Shown one piece after another: positions 43,001 through 52,893 of a DNA stretch of 64,000 bases. Numbering within the stretch: the stretch's first letter is position 1; each line of letters begins with the position of its first letter. Under the pieces are notes generated by a model. It saw nothing but the letters and a program-made list of their open reading frames with translations, was not told the DNA's origin and searched no databases. The stretch lies in contig CM060680.1 of NCBI GenBank assembly GCA_030686995.1, forward strand, positions 203,409,322-203,473,321. Reading direction: 5' to 3'. The DNA comes from Artemisia argyi (lineage: Eukaryota > Streptophyta > Magnoliopsida > Asterales > Asteraceae). Both the position numbers and the translations under genes were made by a program.

Positions 43001-43582
43001 CGATTTAACTACAAATTCATGCGTGAAATTGTTGTTAAACGACAAGATGAAAAGAAGTATAAGTTCTCCGAAGCAGACTTTCCAGACCTTAATCTGAATG
43101 ACATCGAAGATATGTATCTCGAAAAGGTTAAAGGAAGAATGCGAGGTTTTGACAGAGATGTACAGTACAACTTTATGGCATCACTACTTCTCTTCATCCG
43201 ACGACTGATAGTTCAAGAAAGGGTGGAAGATCTTCAACTGGGTGTGGAAAGTTATCAACAGAAGATAAATTTGACAAAGCCGCAATTCACGTTTGATGGA
43301 ATTTATCAAACTTCACAGTTTACTCTCAACCAAGATCCTTTTGGTTTCACCTACATCAACAGCAAACAACTACAAAGTTTCATGAGATTCGATGAGGTGC
43401 ACAAATTCTGTGATGTTTCACTCAAATCTGTTCGTGATGGGCTGGTCAAACGGTTGAATGATGATCGACGAAAGATTGCTAAGGGGGAACAACCAAGATG
43501 GAAATCCAGCACGAGAAGACAAGTTCGTAATTTTGTCTTAAAGATTGAGGAAAGGTTATTTCGATGGGAACAGATCAGATGA
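40013..43582 (+). CDS. Element F ORF2, ~1,189-residue protein of unknown function
   Basis: The largest intact frame of the window after D. It begins at the first ATG after a TAG at 39998-40000; a later Met near 40123 is equally possible. Order: a folded-looking N-terminus (PFTRFTKRIIEHL, RLPEYLLNDKIKKCLNY), a Lys/Ser/Thr/Pro linker (about 150-215), acidic and Glu/Arg coiled-coil segments, a leucine-type coiled coil (VNKLTNMVTNLTKQVEDFQ, about 508), a basic nuclear-localisation-like KSKKSKKKRRH (about 753), and a C-terminal module (about 900-1189) with VERVEDLQLGVESYQ-like wording (here QERVEDLQLGVESYQQK). No protease, RT, integrase or RNase H motif. I recall similar proteins next to copia gag genes in Asteraceae annotations. 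A premature TGA at its end leaves 34 readable codons downstream. Confidence 0.82.
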   Translation: MLHHQCQIMHMFKSRTTSIRKSGHEHPRLEHLQTFWGMVTLTPIDFAVPIMNDIIHSIQTERVKTMIPFTRFTKRIIEHLCKSSPEFIKRMADPNEPKHLFEDDFTTSFIKTITSSTKIKEMRLPEYLLNDKIKKCLNYKLYDNAYKGVQEEATIKTRSKGGVKSGSTTSTTGSPHTRSKSAPMAKPKTSTTPKPTSKPKPATKPKKKVTPEYTLPDEPTPPPSDTESEFDTESDEEEPDYELRYRAPDEGFPATEIAVQQSLETYEEETRKRKGVTINEPNDDEDEPIVEPLVDKRKLKSIVVDTRAEEKRLRKEQRKATLESRLMSQPLTPPPIDQSEHEGATSSMNPPVVSTTLESAPQPDDTVKDTDKTGDVNMTETANVEENIGGQENIATDQEHEYLITPEFLAREAEEAEERRRKEDEEKNAFDTNIFLKSSSQQTSSAQPPPPQDSPPKDPTPPASSSDSHNESSSESSPEHSSPTPSETASKQHSINEPKQPVDLQEQVNKLTNMVTNLTKQVEDFQESKQLIDKFLNSDYEGFIRTATHDFLTENLVDMITPTVANLLEPINDNLDHRIRSVTRKMLSTTPFTLHTAKPSTVAPTVPELSFNDMITKLFDHIASKTTQTAEEKALYDAMVAYISKESCKEAAGTRKRTRKDDDPDPNSKGKKPKSGTGPSSSLQPQRDSTPPGNQQQPSTTGKGQTEDEEIFMEHTNDFQDQLDTDYRAPPTHDSHAGPSSPSKAKDKDATSKSKKSKKKRRHTWLDNDDTPLNDWLTDMVQAQPPPEDEEPLPGNTLQFTQVIMKDLQINKLTKTELRRINKDAQDFLKKRSGNKVEYEFHLQNIASAMSAEFDWLNPEMNIDFSSKNHEKPYFTDWTKPLPLTGFPDKPKLPYSYFFNKDLQNIKLTQVKTKKKYASSLTISVPAARYEIPAIEETTRVFSNFIVAYDRDALHGILHWPERRRLGYTSRLGEKSLENVKHKSKIIAILEIQESQRFNYKFMREIVVKRQDEKKYKFSEADFPDLNLNDIEDMYLEKVKGRMRGFDRDVQYNFMASLLLFIRRLIVQERVEDLQLGVESYQQKINLTKPQFTFDGIYQTSQFTLNQDPFGFTYINSKQLQSFMRFDEVHKFCDVSLKSVRDGLVKRLNDDRRKIAKGEQPRWKSSTRRQVRNFVLKIEERLFRWEQIR

Positions 43583-43687
43583 CTGGAAAGCTACATCGGC
43601 GTCAGACAATCGTTTCCTATCAGAAACTTCGAAAGACCTGAACCCAAGTTCACTGACTTTGATGCTCCACTTCCTGACGAAGAGTAA
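43583..43687 (+). pseudogene. Element F ORF2 tail beyond a TGA codon
   Basis: After the TGA at 43580-43582 the same frame continues for 34 codons (LESYIGVRQSFPIRNFERP and so on) to a TAA at 43685-43687. The composition matches the protein and ends in an acidic LPDEE. A CGA to TGA change, common at methylated cytosines, would explain it; stop readthrough is the alternative. Confidence 0.65.
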
Positions 43688-45967
43688 CTTGGTACATTTG
43701 ATTATTTCATTTGATTAAATGATTTTTCATTATGGCTTGTGCACGCATTACAGTGTACAACCCGAACTTGTATTGAAAGGACCCTGAGGTACGCATCAGT
43801 GCCTCAATCCTAAATATAAGGAGTGAAGGCTTCTTACTTTTGAGTAGAATTAATCAAACATTTATGATTTTTCATAATTCTGCTCAAAAGGACAAGTATT
43901 TCACCTCAATAAGATCTAATCACTTGTTGAGGGGGAGCACTTGCCAAAACAAAATACTTTGCTCTAAATCAAAAGTTCTTGGTGAATCTCCCCGTAAGAC
44001 TCAAAAGGCATATTTTAATCGTAAAGTCTGTCAAAAACACCATTTTATATGCTATTTTTGAGGGGGAGAAAATGAAAAAGTGATTAAAATATACGAAGTC
44101 AAAGCTTTAAGTTGTATCATGTGCGAGCTAGACTCAGTATTGACCCAGGAATTGACGAGACAACAAAAGTTAGAAATATCGAAAGGACTTATCCTTGACG
44201 GGTAATAACATCAAGTTAGTTATTAGAGCTAGTTGTCACCTAAAAGCTGACAATGCATCTCTTTAACTAACCACGTAAGCGTGTCTCGAAAAGGATATGT
44301 CTGAGTAGAAATGTACCGTCTCGAGAAACTTTCTGTGAACTTGATCAGGCCGGGTAATAACTTCAAGCTAGTCTAACTAGTGATGTAAGCGTGTCTCGAA
44401 TCGGTCTTGTTCACGGAAAGTGGATCAATTCAAAAGTGATTGCTCCTCCCGCATGTGCTAATTTATTTAAGAACTTATGAGCACATGTGCAGGGGGAGCC
44501 CTTCAAAAGTGTACACAAAACTCTCAAAGTGTTAAACAAAATATTTGATTAACACAAACACTTTGAGAGATTTTCTATCAAAGGTTTCTTGGCTACTGTC
44601 GGAGTTATAAGGTGATTAAGATAGGAATATCCGTCCTATGATCCGCCAGAGCCGGAGGGATCTACCCAAGGACATCTCCCATAGTTAGAATTAGAAGTCC
44701 TTAGGTATGATACGAAAAAGGAGATATGAATGAAAGGGAAAGAAGGAGTTGAAGAATTAAAAAGAAAAGCAAAGAAAAGGGTGAAAAGAAATAGCCCTCC
44801 ATACGTTCAACCTTAGGGCAGACACCGGGTTCAATACATATGCTACTGGTTGTTGCTAAAGACAACACCGGTATTGAAGATTAAGTCGTCATGGACCCAG
44901 TGACGCGATGCACTAAACCCTCTTAACCACTCAAGTTCTCTTAAAAGGACTTGTTTCATTCTCACGGGGAAGCCGTGTAACCTATCGACCTATCTCTTAG
45001 AGACGGTTGATATTGAAGCAGGAGACACCTCCCTAGTCTCCGCATAGGAAACCTAGGTGTGCACTTATAGAGTCTAGTGCCATGAGATACATCAAAGATC
45101 TCTTAGGAACACTTAGTATTTCTGCAACTGGTGTTCTACATCAATGGGCATCAGTTGTAAACTATCGAGTCCTTCGCAGATCTTAGCAATCTGCCAAGAA
45201 CGTTTATGAGAGGATTACTTAAGTATTTCTCAATGATTGAACGGAAATCCTGCCAGGGTCTACATCAAACAGCCCTGACAGCAGGTCACTTCGGTAACCC
45301 CACAAGGGTTACGCTTAGTGTTTCAGGTGGTTCCATAGCGATCTACAGTCGTGGAGTGATCCCCAGCGACTCACCCAGTCATTGAACTACCTAGTAGGTC
45401 TCGTAAGCTCCTTCGGGAGTATCTGATATGGGAACGGCCTGGATAAGGATTAGAAGGAGTCTTCACAATATGCTGTTGATGAGCTCTAATTCCTTATCCG
45501 TAAGTACCGGTTGTTTTATTGCTAACTGTTTACTCGCAGGTACCTCACTTCCATGATGGTAGATTCCAACATGCTCATACATACATCTTGAAGTCAAAGA
45601 AAGCTCCCCCAAAGATCTTAGCAACACAAAGTTCAAAGAAAGATTCTACGCCAAAAGAAGAATCTACACAGTATTAAGACAAAGATCCCAATGCATGAAA
45701 AGGAACTCCTTGCACGTGAAAGTTCAAGTTCAAAGATGTATGAGTATGTTGGAATGGCGAACAACCACCACAGACGTTGGAGTGACGAACGGCAGACAAC
45801 TTCATTACACTATCACTACATCATCACCAAAGAACAAAGACAAAGAGCAAAGTACATTCATTATCATTCTAATCATTTTTGAAGACGTCTAGAGATTTAC
45901 ATGTCACAAGTCAAACGACAAAGATGAAGACGTCAAGCAACCATGATGACCGACCCTTAGGGGAGAT
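43688..45967 (+). other. Element F untranslated 3' region with three GGGGGAG motifs
   Basis: There is no gene: frames at 43840-44061 and 45691-45892 are short and overlap each other. AGGGGGAG-type motifs occur near 43928, 44061 and 44490. The middle (44180-45420) is rich in hairpins (separate entry). The tract CTTAGGGGAGAT (45956-45967) right before the 3' LTR is the polypurine tract. Confidence 0.75.
44180..45420 (+). other. Hairpin-rich RNA domain of element F
   Basis: Two related long hairpins (about 44184-44303 and 44327-44421) share the words GGGTAATAAC.TCAAG and GTAAGCGTGTCTCGAA but have different outer stems that each pair: GGACTTATCCTT with AAGGATATGTC, and ACTTTCTGTGAAC with GTTCACGGAAAGT. 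Further stems: 44830-44836 with 44872-44878 plus inner pairs, CACGG/CCGTG near 44963-44977, GGAGAC/GTCTCC 45021-45041, 45124-45133 with 45149-45158, CCTGCCAGGG/CCCTGACAGCAGG 45249-45285, GTAACCC/GGGTTAC 45294-45312, and CTCC-TTCG-GGAG 45408-45419 with a UUCG loop. Short stems arise by chance; the pair of long hairpins is the stronger evidence. Confidence 0.5.
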
Positions 45968-46321
45968 TGTTGGGATCATAGTTTTCACTATTTTATGAAG
46001 TCTCGGTCATTTGTAATAATAGGTTTCTTAAGTTATTATTCTCTTACATTTATGTTATATTACAAGTTTACTAGACTTAATGTATGTGGCCCATGGGCTT
46101 GAAAGCCCATACGATTTGGAGAAAGGAAGGAGTAGGATGTTGCCCTAGCTCCTTCCCTATATATAGTATGCTTAGGTCTATGTAATACTTGGTTGGTTAT
46201 TTGAAACATTAAGGAAACTCTTGCAATTCATATTCTCTAAATTTCTCATAATCATCCCATTCTCATTCTCATCTCATTTCTATCAATATTGTGCTTGTGT
46301 TTACTAAATGGTGACCTAACA
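45968..46321 (+). repeat. Element F 3' LTR (354 bp)
   Basis: Same length as the 5' LTR, two mismatches by eye. TATA box at 46157-46166. Followed by the duplication ATGAG. Confidence 0.97.
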
Positions 46322-46326
46322 ATGAG

Positions 46327-47166
46327 TTAGGGGATCATTGTGAACCCGCTAACTATCGAGAAGCTATATCGTGTCCTGAACGCGAGAAGTGGAACGAAGC
46401 TATGAATGTGGAAATGAAATCCATGGAAGACAATGATGTCTGGGTCGAGGTAGACCTACCTCCCAATGCTAAAACCGTTGGGAGTAAATGGCTCTACAAG
46501 ATAAAGACCGACGTGGATGGAAATGCACATACCTATAAAGCTCGTCTTGTAGCAAAAGGTTTCACTCAAATCTACGGAATTGACTATGAAGAAACCTTCT
46601 CGCTTGTTGCAGACATTAAAGCAATTAGGATTCTTATAGCCATAGCAGCGTATTATGACTATGAGATTTGGCAAATGGATGTCAAGACTGCCTTCTTGAA
46701 CGGCCACCTAAACGAGGACGTTTATATGGTGCAACCCGAGGGCTTCGTGAATCCAAAGTATCCTAGCAGAGTATGCAAGCTTAAAAGATCCATTTATGGA
46801 TTGAAGCAAGCATCTAGAAGCTGGAACAAGAGATTTGATGAGGAAATCAAGAAGATTGGTTTCACTTAAAATCTCGATGAGCCATGTGTATACATGAACA
46901 CTAGTGGAAGTATAGTCGCATTCCTAATCTTATATGTCGATGACATATTACTCATAGGAAACAACATTCCAATGCTACAAGATGTAAAATCCTGGCTTGG
47001 AAAGTGTTTTGATATGAAAGATTTAGGAGAAGCGTCATACATACTTGGAGTCAAGATCTATCGAGATAGATCAAAGCGGTTAATCGGCTTCTGTCAAAGT
47101 GCATACATTGAAAAAATCCTGAAGAGATTTAGAATGCAAGATTCCAAACGTGGAAGTCTTCCAATG
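46327..47166 (+). pseudogene. Element E polyprotein part 2 (reverse transcriptase)
   Basis: Continues the linker of part 1 in frame after the F target site, then the copia RT: VGSKWLYKIKTDVDGN, YKARLVAKGFTQ, MDVKTAFLNGHLNED, VCKLKRSIYGLKQAS and the catalytic LYVDDILLIGNN (about 46932). A TAA at 46867-46869 replaces a Gln codon (GFTQN in D). The frame resumes and runs to the G insertion point after SKRGSLPM, whose last codons contain the target site CAATG (47162-47166). Confidence 0.93.
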
Positions 47167-50100
47167 TGTAACACCCCCAATTCATGGATGCAGCGGAATT
47201 CAAACTGGGTGTTACTCAACGGCACAATAGTCACAATAATAGAAAACGAACTCCAATTGAGTCGTTTTAAAAGATTTATCATTCAAATTGTATAAATATC
47301 AGAGATTACAAAATGAGGTCCCAAATGGTTCCATGTTTACAATTTACATTAAATAAGTTTTTGAATGATAATAAAATTTATAGCCCTCTTGAGTATCCGT
47401 GCCCTTCCGTGCCATCCTTGATCGTCATGAACCTGAAATACATGCTTGAGAGGTCAACACAAAGGTTGAGTGATATTCATAGAGTTTGTTTAATGTTTGA
47501 ACACAATATGTTGGTAGTGTGAGCTATAGACTCACACCAATGTTTGGAAAACAAAGATGGGCCACGTTGTTATACGCCCGGAACAGTTATTATCAAATAC
47601 TAAGCTTATGACACCAAAACGTTAACGGGTACCAATATCAATCGGCGGAGTTATCCCAGTAGGTACTTTGCCGTCATACCTAATGTCTCAAATATTAATG
47701 CATTTGTTTGAACTTAGTCAATACAAATGGGATTCGTCAATCCCAATAGGCCTATTCACAATATTCGCGCTCACTATTTCTAGTGATTAAATGGTTCATA
47801 ATAAGGGATCTCAGTTTGGCAAGGATGGTACTTAGTGATAATAAAACAATCAGGCAAGCATACAATTTAAAAACATTGTGCTCGGTTAAAAATAGCATGT
47901 ATTCCCCCCAAGGGTTTGTAAAACAATTAAGTAATGGAAAGTGGGGCTATGAACTCACCTTGAGTTGGATGATGTATAATGAGAATGATGGATATGCCGT
48001 ATGAACTTCTACGAGCAACCTAGAATAATCGTTGCAACTTAGGTTTGGAATAATGTCTAAGGAAACATAAACATGCCAATATATGTCTTGCACTTAGTCC
48101 ATGATGTGGTACAATGTATAGTGTAAGTCTTTGAAAAGAAATGATTCATGAAACATGTATAGTTTATATATCGTTTACTACCGTTCGGGCCGACATAATT
48201 CAGAAGTCATGTAGTAAACGTTCGAGGAGCCAGGACACTTTAATTCGTAAATCCACAACTCATCTCGACGGCTTACATAATGAACTCCTCACATGAGGCT
48301 CCCTACTATTGTAGTAGTTGATAAAATATATATGTATAAGTTTTGATCCGAAAAGTTACATGTCCAATATTTGAATAAACTTAGGAAAGTTTATTTGTAC
48401 ATGAAGATTGTTATTAGGGTAAGTTTCTTATAACTTGTATGACAATTACTTGTAATATCTCATGGTTCTTTAGATGAAGTAGATCCAAATTGTATGTTTA
48501 AGTTATCGCCAACTCTTGTTCATGTATTTGTCTTGGTAAGTTTATATGGTCGTTAGCTCATGTTTTCGCCTTGGTATGTATATATGCTCTTTAGCCATGG
48601 CTTTGCCATGACCTTTGGTCATTGTTCCATGGTCTTGAGACTCAACCTTGGCTCTAGCCATGGTTGTGGTCTTGAACCTAGGTCATAAGACCTCTTGGTC
48701 TTTATAAACCATAACCTTTATATAATGACTTTGGTCTAAAAATGGGCTGTTAAGAATTTGAAGAAAATATCACTCGGAAAGCGTTTTCAGGGCTCGAGCT
48801 TATTTGTTCCTGAACGAAAACGTTGTTCCGGACAACTTTCATGTTTTAACTTTTTAATGAATCGGATCAGAAGGACCACTTTCAAAATGGCAAAATGCAA
48901 ACAGTAGGGTATTGGCAGTTTCGGCGTTTTGGTTTCGCTAACTTCTTATGGCCATAACTTTTGACTCGTGTACTCGTTTTAAGTGATTCAAATTGCTATG
49001 TTTTCCTTTTGAAGTCCTTTATAACAGTAAGTAAGTTTCCAATATCATAGTTGTACTATTTTGGTCGTGGTTCTCCATCAAAGTCACTAGTTTACTTGTT
49101 TAAATAACATAAGTTAACAATCATTTGTAATAACTTGTTTTACCCATTTTTATACATCATGGACATGATCACAAGACATAATATAGCATTAATGATATGT
49201 AAATAGCATGAATATGATATTTAAGCAAGGAAGTGTATTAGAGTTGGCTTACAACTTTGGCTTTCTACAAAGAAAGGTAAGTAGCATGTAAGGAAAAAGG
49301 ACTTTGATAGACTTTAGCTTCAACCCACTTCACTTCAAGCAATCTTTCTACACTTGTATTCTTGAAAGAGAGATGATGAAAGTTGAGGTGACTTGAGTGG
49401 ATTCAAACTCAAGAGAAATCACCAAAGTTTCTAGGGTTTGGAAGTAGTTTGATGAATCAAAACCAAACTAGAGTTTATGTGTTGTTATGCTCTTGATCTC
49501 TTGCATGAAACTTGGAAGAGAATGAGCAAAGGAGATGGTGTTGGTGTGTGGTATATGGGACGGCCAACAAAGGGAGGAGGGGCTTTTATAGGAGCTTAAG
49601 GAGGTTAGTTACAAGGACTAGTCAACACTTGGAGACCAAGTATAACACATGGATGAAATCTAAGGCCTCCTAGCATGAGATCAAGCCACCTATGGGCTGA
49701 ATCCCCCCTCCTAAGTCGGTTGGGAATACTTGGGGAGGAAGTGTGGACTTTTGATGATATTATCCAAGTTATTGAGTTAGTTTTGGCTCCGTAAAATGCT
49801 AACCGTAAATGGTTAAGCCACGAAACGTAAAACCGGGTATCGTAAAAATACGAAACTTGGAAGAATAGTTAAACATGTCATTATACTCCATAATAAAATA
49901 TAAAATGAGTGATAGGTTCCATTGGGGTGGTAAAACCCTGCTAAAACTGGAAACACGGGTCTAAAACGCGTAATACGTAAAACGTACGAATATTGCGTAA
50001 AATTGAGAAAAGTAAAATGTTACTTTTCTAATGGGATAAAAATGATTTAAAATGACTTATAATGTCTAGAATGGGCTCAGTCTAGTGTCGGTTGGTATTA

Positions 50101-50656
50101 AATGTCTTTTAGACATCAAACCGTAAGCCTAAAAATCAAGGAATGACTTATAAAATCAAGGAATGATTTTTGGTCAAAGGAGGAGGGAAAAATATGTTGA
50201 CTTTTTCTAATAAGTTGAAAACTCAAATCGTCTTAGAAACGCGGTGTAGGTATAGGCTAAGGTTACGGCTGAGTAAAAATGCTTAAAAACTGAAAATTCC
50301 AGTTTTTCACGGCCGAGGCTTATTTTGGTCATGTTTTTCACAGTCATGATTAATGTTCAAATAAATCATGAGTGTATCAAACATTTTTTTGATGCGGGGT
50401 CACTTAACGCGGTCGAGTTTCATTGTGCGTAGAATTTTTGAATGACGTTTTACCCTAAAACGTGTAATTCCTTATTAACTTTCACGAAAATGATCTGACG
50501 AGTGTCAAACTTTTAATTTGCCATGGAAATGATTTATCACTCGAGGCTAAGAAACAAAAATCAAATTTCAGGAAAATTTCGGGAAAAATGAATAGTAAAA
50601 GTGAATAGTGAAATTTTTCGGAAATAGTAATTAACCTGAAAATGCGAATTGTTACA
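47167..50656 (-). repeat. Element G 3' LTR (left, 3,490 bp)
   Basis: Matches the right LTR throughout with scattered single changes. The frame at 47783-48004 recurs at 53510-53731 in the other LTR; it is short and unlike known proteins, so it is not called. Confidence 0.93.
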
Positions 50657-50693
50657 GTCTCTACCCCTTACGGGGAACTTCGTCCTGAAGTTC
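50657..50693 (-). promoter_or_regulatory. Element G polypurine tract and pol-end relic
   Basis: On the minus strand GTAAGGGGTAGAGAC lies directly before the LTR start TGTAACA, preceded by TTCAGGACGAAGTTCC. Confidence 0.7.
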
Positions 50694-52235
50694 TATGTGT
50701 GTTATATGTTGGAGTGGTGTCGATGAAAAAGGTGTGGTTACTTATGAGGACTAAAGTCTGGGATTACTAGTGATGCAGTTTGATTTGTCATTTCAGTGTA
50801 TGGCGTAGGATGAGGCTTACTTTTATGTAGGAAAGGTATGGTAATAGTCGAATATCAAAGGAAATTGATATAGCAGTCGAATATTAATAGGAATTGAGAT
50901 AGTAATTGCAATCATAGCCTAGTAGGTAATCGGTTGTTGTACCTAGTGTTTATTGACTTCATACTTATGTTATTTCGGATACAAATAAGCCCATTTGTTT
51001 ATAATTCTTTATTTACATAGAGAGGCATCCCAAACAATGTAAATAGAGGAATATAAACTTATGGTTCGGTGACTTACAATTTCTTTATTTAAATGAAAAG
51101 GCATCCCAATCCATTCAAATAATTATAAATCATCCTACTTAAGAATTCCCAACACAACATTCACAATTAGCCGGTGAGTTACAAGGTAGTGTATTACGAG
51201 ATGATACTGGTGTTCCAAAAGTACAAGATGAATATTCAATCTTGTAAAGCTGATGAGGGTACTTGTGGTGTAACTAAGGATGATTTGAGCTTTAAAAGTG
51301 CATCAAGATCTGTTAATGAGCTTGTGTTTGTAGCGGTTGTGAAGATAATGATGTGATATGTTGATGAACAGAAGTGTGTAGTGTATGCTTAACATTAATA
51401 CTCTTAGGTATAGATGTTGAGTTTGTTTTGAAAATCTTAAGAGATTTTAAAGGTTTATGATGGAATGATATCCTTAGGACCTAAACAGGATAGTACTTCT
51501 ACAGGATGAAGAGAATAATTGATAACTATCCCAAGATAGTAGTTCGGATTATCTCATAAATGAAAAATTTCAAGAATGAATTTAGATCATACAAATAAGG
51601 TGTTAAGATCTTGCTGAGTGGTAAGGCACTATCGTGTCTCTAGATTGTTTTAATGTATTCTGGTGGTTTATCGTGTTCATGTAGGAAATCAATCTAAACA
51701 TAACCCTAGTACAACTATTCTCAGTATTTGAAAATTTTAAGTCGAATATAGTTAGTCAGACTATATTCCAATGTCCCTAGGTTAAATATAGGTGACTAGT
51801 CTATATTTAGCCAAGGTTCGATAAAATCTTCAAATACCTAAATTAGGTATACTTTTGATATGTCCGTTGCTTTCGGGAAACTGTCCACTAAACAAAGGCG
51901 ATGTCAAACCCTTCAATTGCAAGTCCCGGCCATACAAGACTTGTAACGTATGTTTTCATATTCCATTGCATAGAAGATAGTACGGGTAGGTACGTGTGGA
52001 AAGGAAGTTTTAAGTAGTTCTAAAATAGAACATACTTGGCCAGGATCACGAACTTTTAATAATGAAGGTTTCAGAAGAAAACTTTGATGAATGTAGGGCT
52101 GAACTTCAGCTTTTGTAGGTGATGGATTTGTTTGTCCTTTAAAAATCTCATATTTCTATTTAGAAATCGATAGATTGTGATGGGTTTTTGATGTCATATG
52201 AAATGATATTGATGATGTGATGGAATGATTCTAGA

Positions 52236-52462
52236 GACCATTGTGCAAAACACAATGTCTCGGAAGTAGGTTAGACCATTGTGTAATTCATAATGTCTCG
52301 GAATTAGGTTAGACCATTGTTCAATTCACAATGTCTGGGAAGTAGGTTAAACCATTGTGTGACTCAAAACATTTGAGAAATGATTAAGACCATTGTATAA
52401 TACAATGCCTTGGAAAATAGGAAAGACCATTGCAATCAGTTACAATGTCTTGGACATAAAAT
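52236..52462 (-). repeat. Six 38-bp tandem repeats in element G
   Basis: Units starting GACCATTGTG and containing CACAATGTCT.GGAAGTAGG start at 52236, 52274, 52312, 52350, 52388 and 52425. Within a unit ACCATTGTG and CACAATG-type words are near-complementary, so each unit can form a small hairpin. Divergence increases to the right. Confidence 0.9.
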
Positions 52463-52579
52463 GTTGGAGTAGGAACATGATTGGGAGAATCTGGTTATGT
52501 CGTAATGCCCTAGAATAGGCATACGCAGATATGTTTAGTCCATTGTTTAGATAAATGATTGAAAATAAACCAAGTTTAT

Positions 52580-52760
52580 ATATCAATATACTAATATGTT
52601 CATGTAGTATAAAATGCTTACGGGGAAATGCTCAATTATGTTTAGGGTACATATATTAATATGCAATTATGTTTGTGTAGCATAAAAAGTCTACGGGGAA
52701 ATGCTCAAAATGGGTATATATGAATATACTAATATGTTTGTGTAGCATAACATGCTTACT
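52580..52760 (-). repeat. Three ~70-bp repeats in element G
   Basis: Unit with ATATACTAATATGTT, GTGTAGCATAA and CTACGGGGAAATGCTCAA, starting near 52580, 52650 and 52715. The third is truncated. They lie close to the primer-binding site. Confidence 0.75.
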
Positions 52761-52878
52761 AAGTCCATAATCGTCTGGAGGATGGAAGACACGAAGAGCG
52801 GAAGGCTATAAAAATGTTTTTGCTTGTATGTGTGGTTATAGTTTAGGTCTCAATTAGACCCGTTTCTCTATAACCATG

Positions 52879-52892
52879 GCTCTGGTACCAAT
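52879..52892 (-). promoter_or_regulatory. Element G primer-binding site (initiator tRNA-Met)
   Basis: The minus strand reads TGGTACCAGAGCCA just inside the right LTR, one change from the standard TGGTATCAGAGCCA. Confidence 0.82.
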
Positions 52893-52893
52893 C

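Larger units (their letters stand above)
37745..46321 (+). mobile_element. Element F, young non-autonomous LTR retrotransposon (8.6 kb)
   Basis: Two 354-bp LTRs with only two differences by eye flank a 7.9-kb interior. The target-site duplication ATGAG is perfect (37740-37744 and 46322-46326). The interior has a partial initiator-Met primer site, a gag ORF, a second very long ORF without any enzyme motif, and a 2.3-kb hairpin-rich 3' region. It sits in element E in the same orientation. Protease, integrase, reverse transcriptase and RNase H are absent, so helper enzymes from another copia element would be needed. The small LTR difference argues for recent movement. Confidence 0.95.
50657..52893 (-). 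other. Element G non-coding interior
   Basis: No frame above 60 codons and no retroviral motif on either strand. It contains the two tandem repeats listed separately; the rest is AT-rich sequence I do not recognise. Confidence 0.75.

Noticed and set aside
47783..48004. 73-codon frame repeated at 53510-53731
   Set aside because: Duplicated only as part of the element G LTRs; no recognisable motif and no reason to expect a gene in U3/R.
52236..52760. Regularly spaced repeats as a CRISPR array
   Set aside because: Units are contiguous and diverged without unique spacers, inside a plant retrotransposon.
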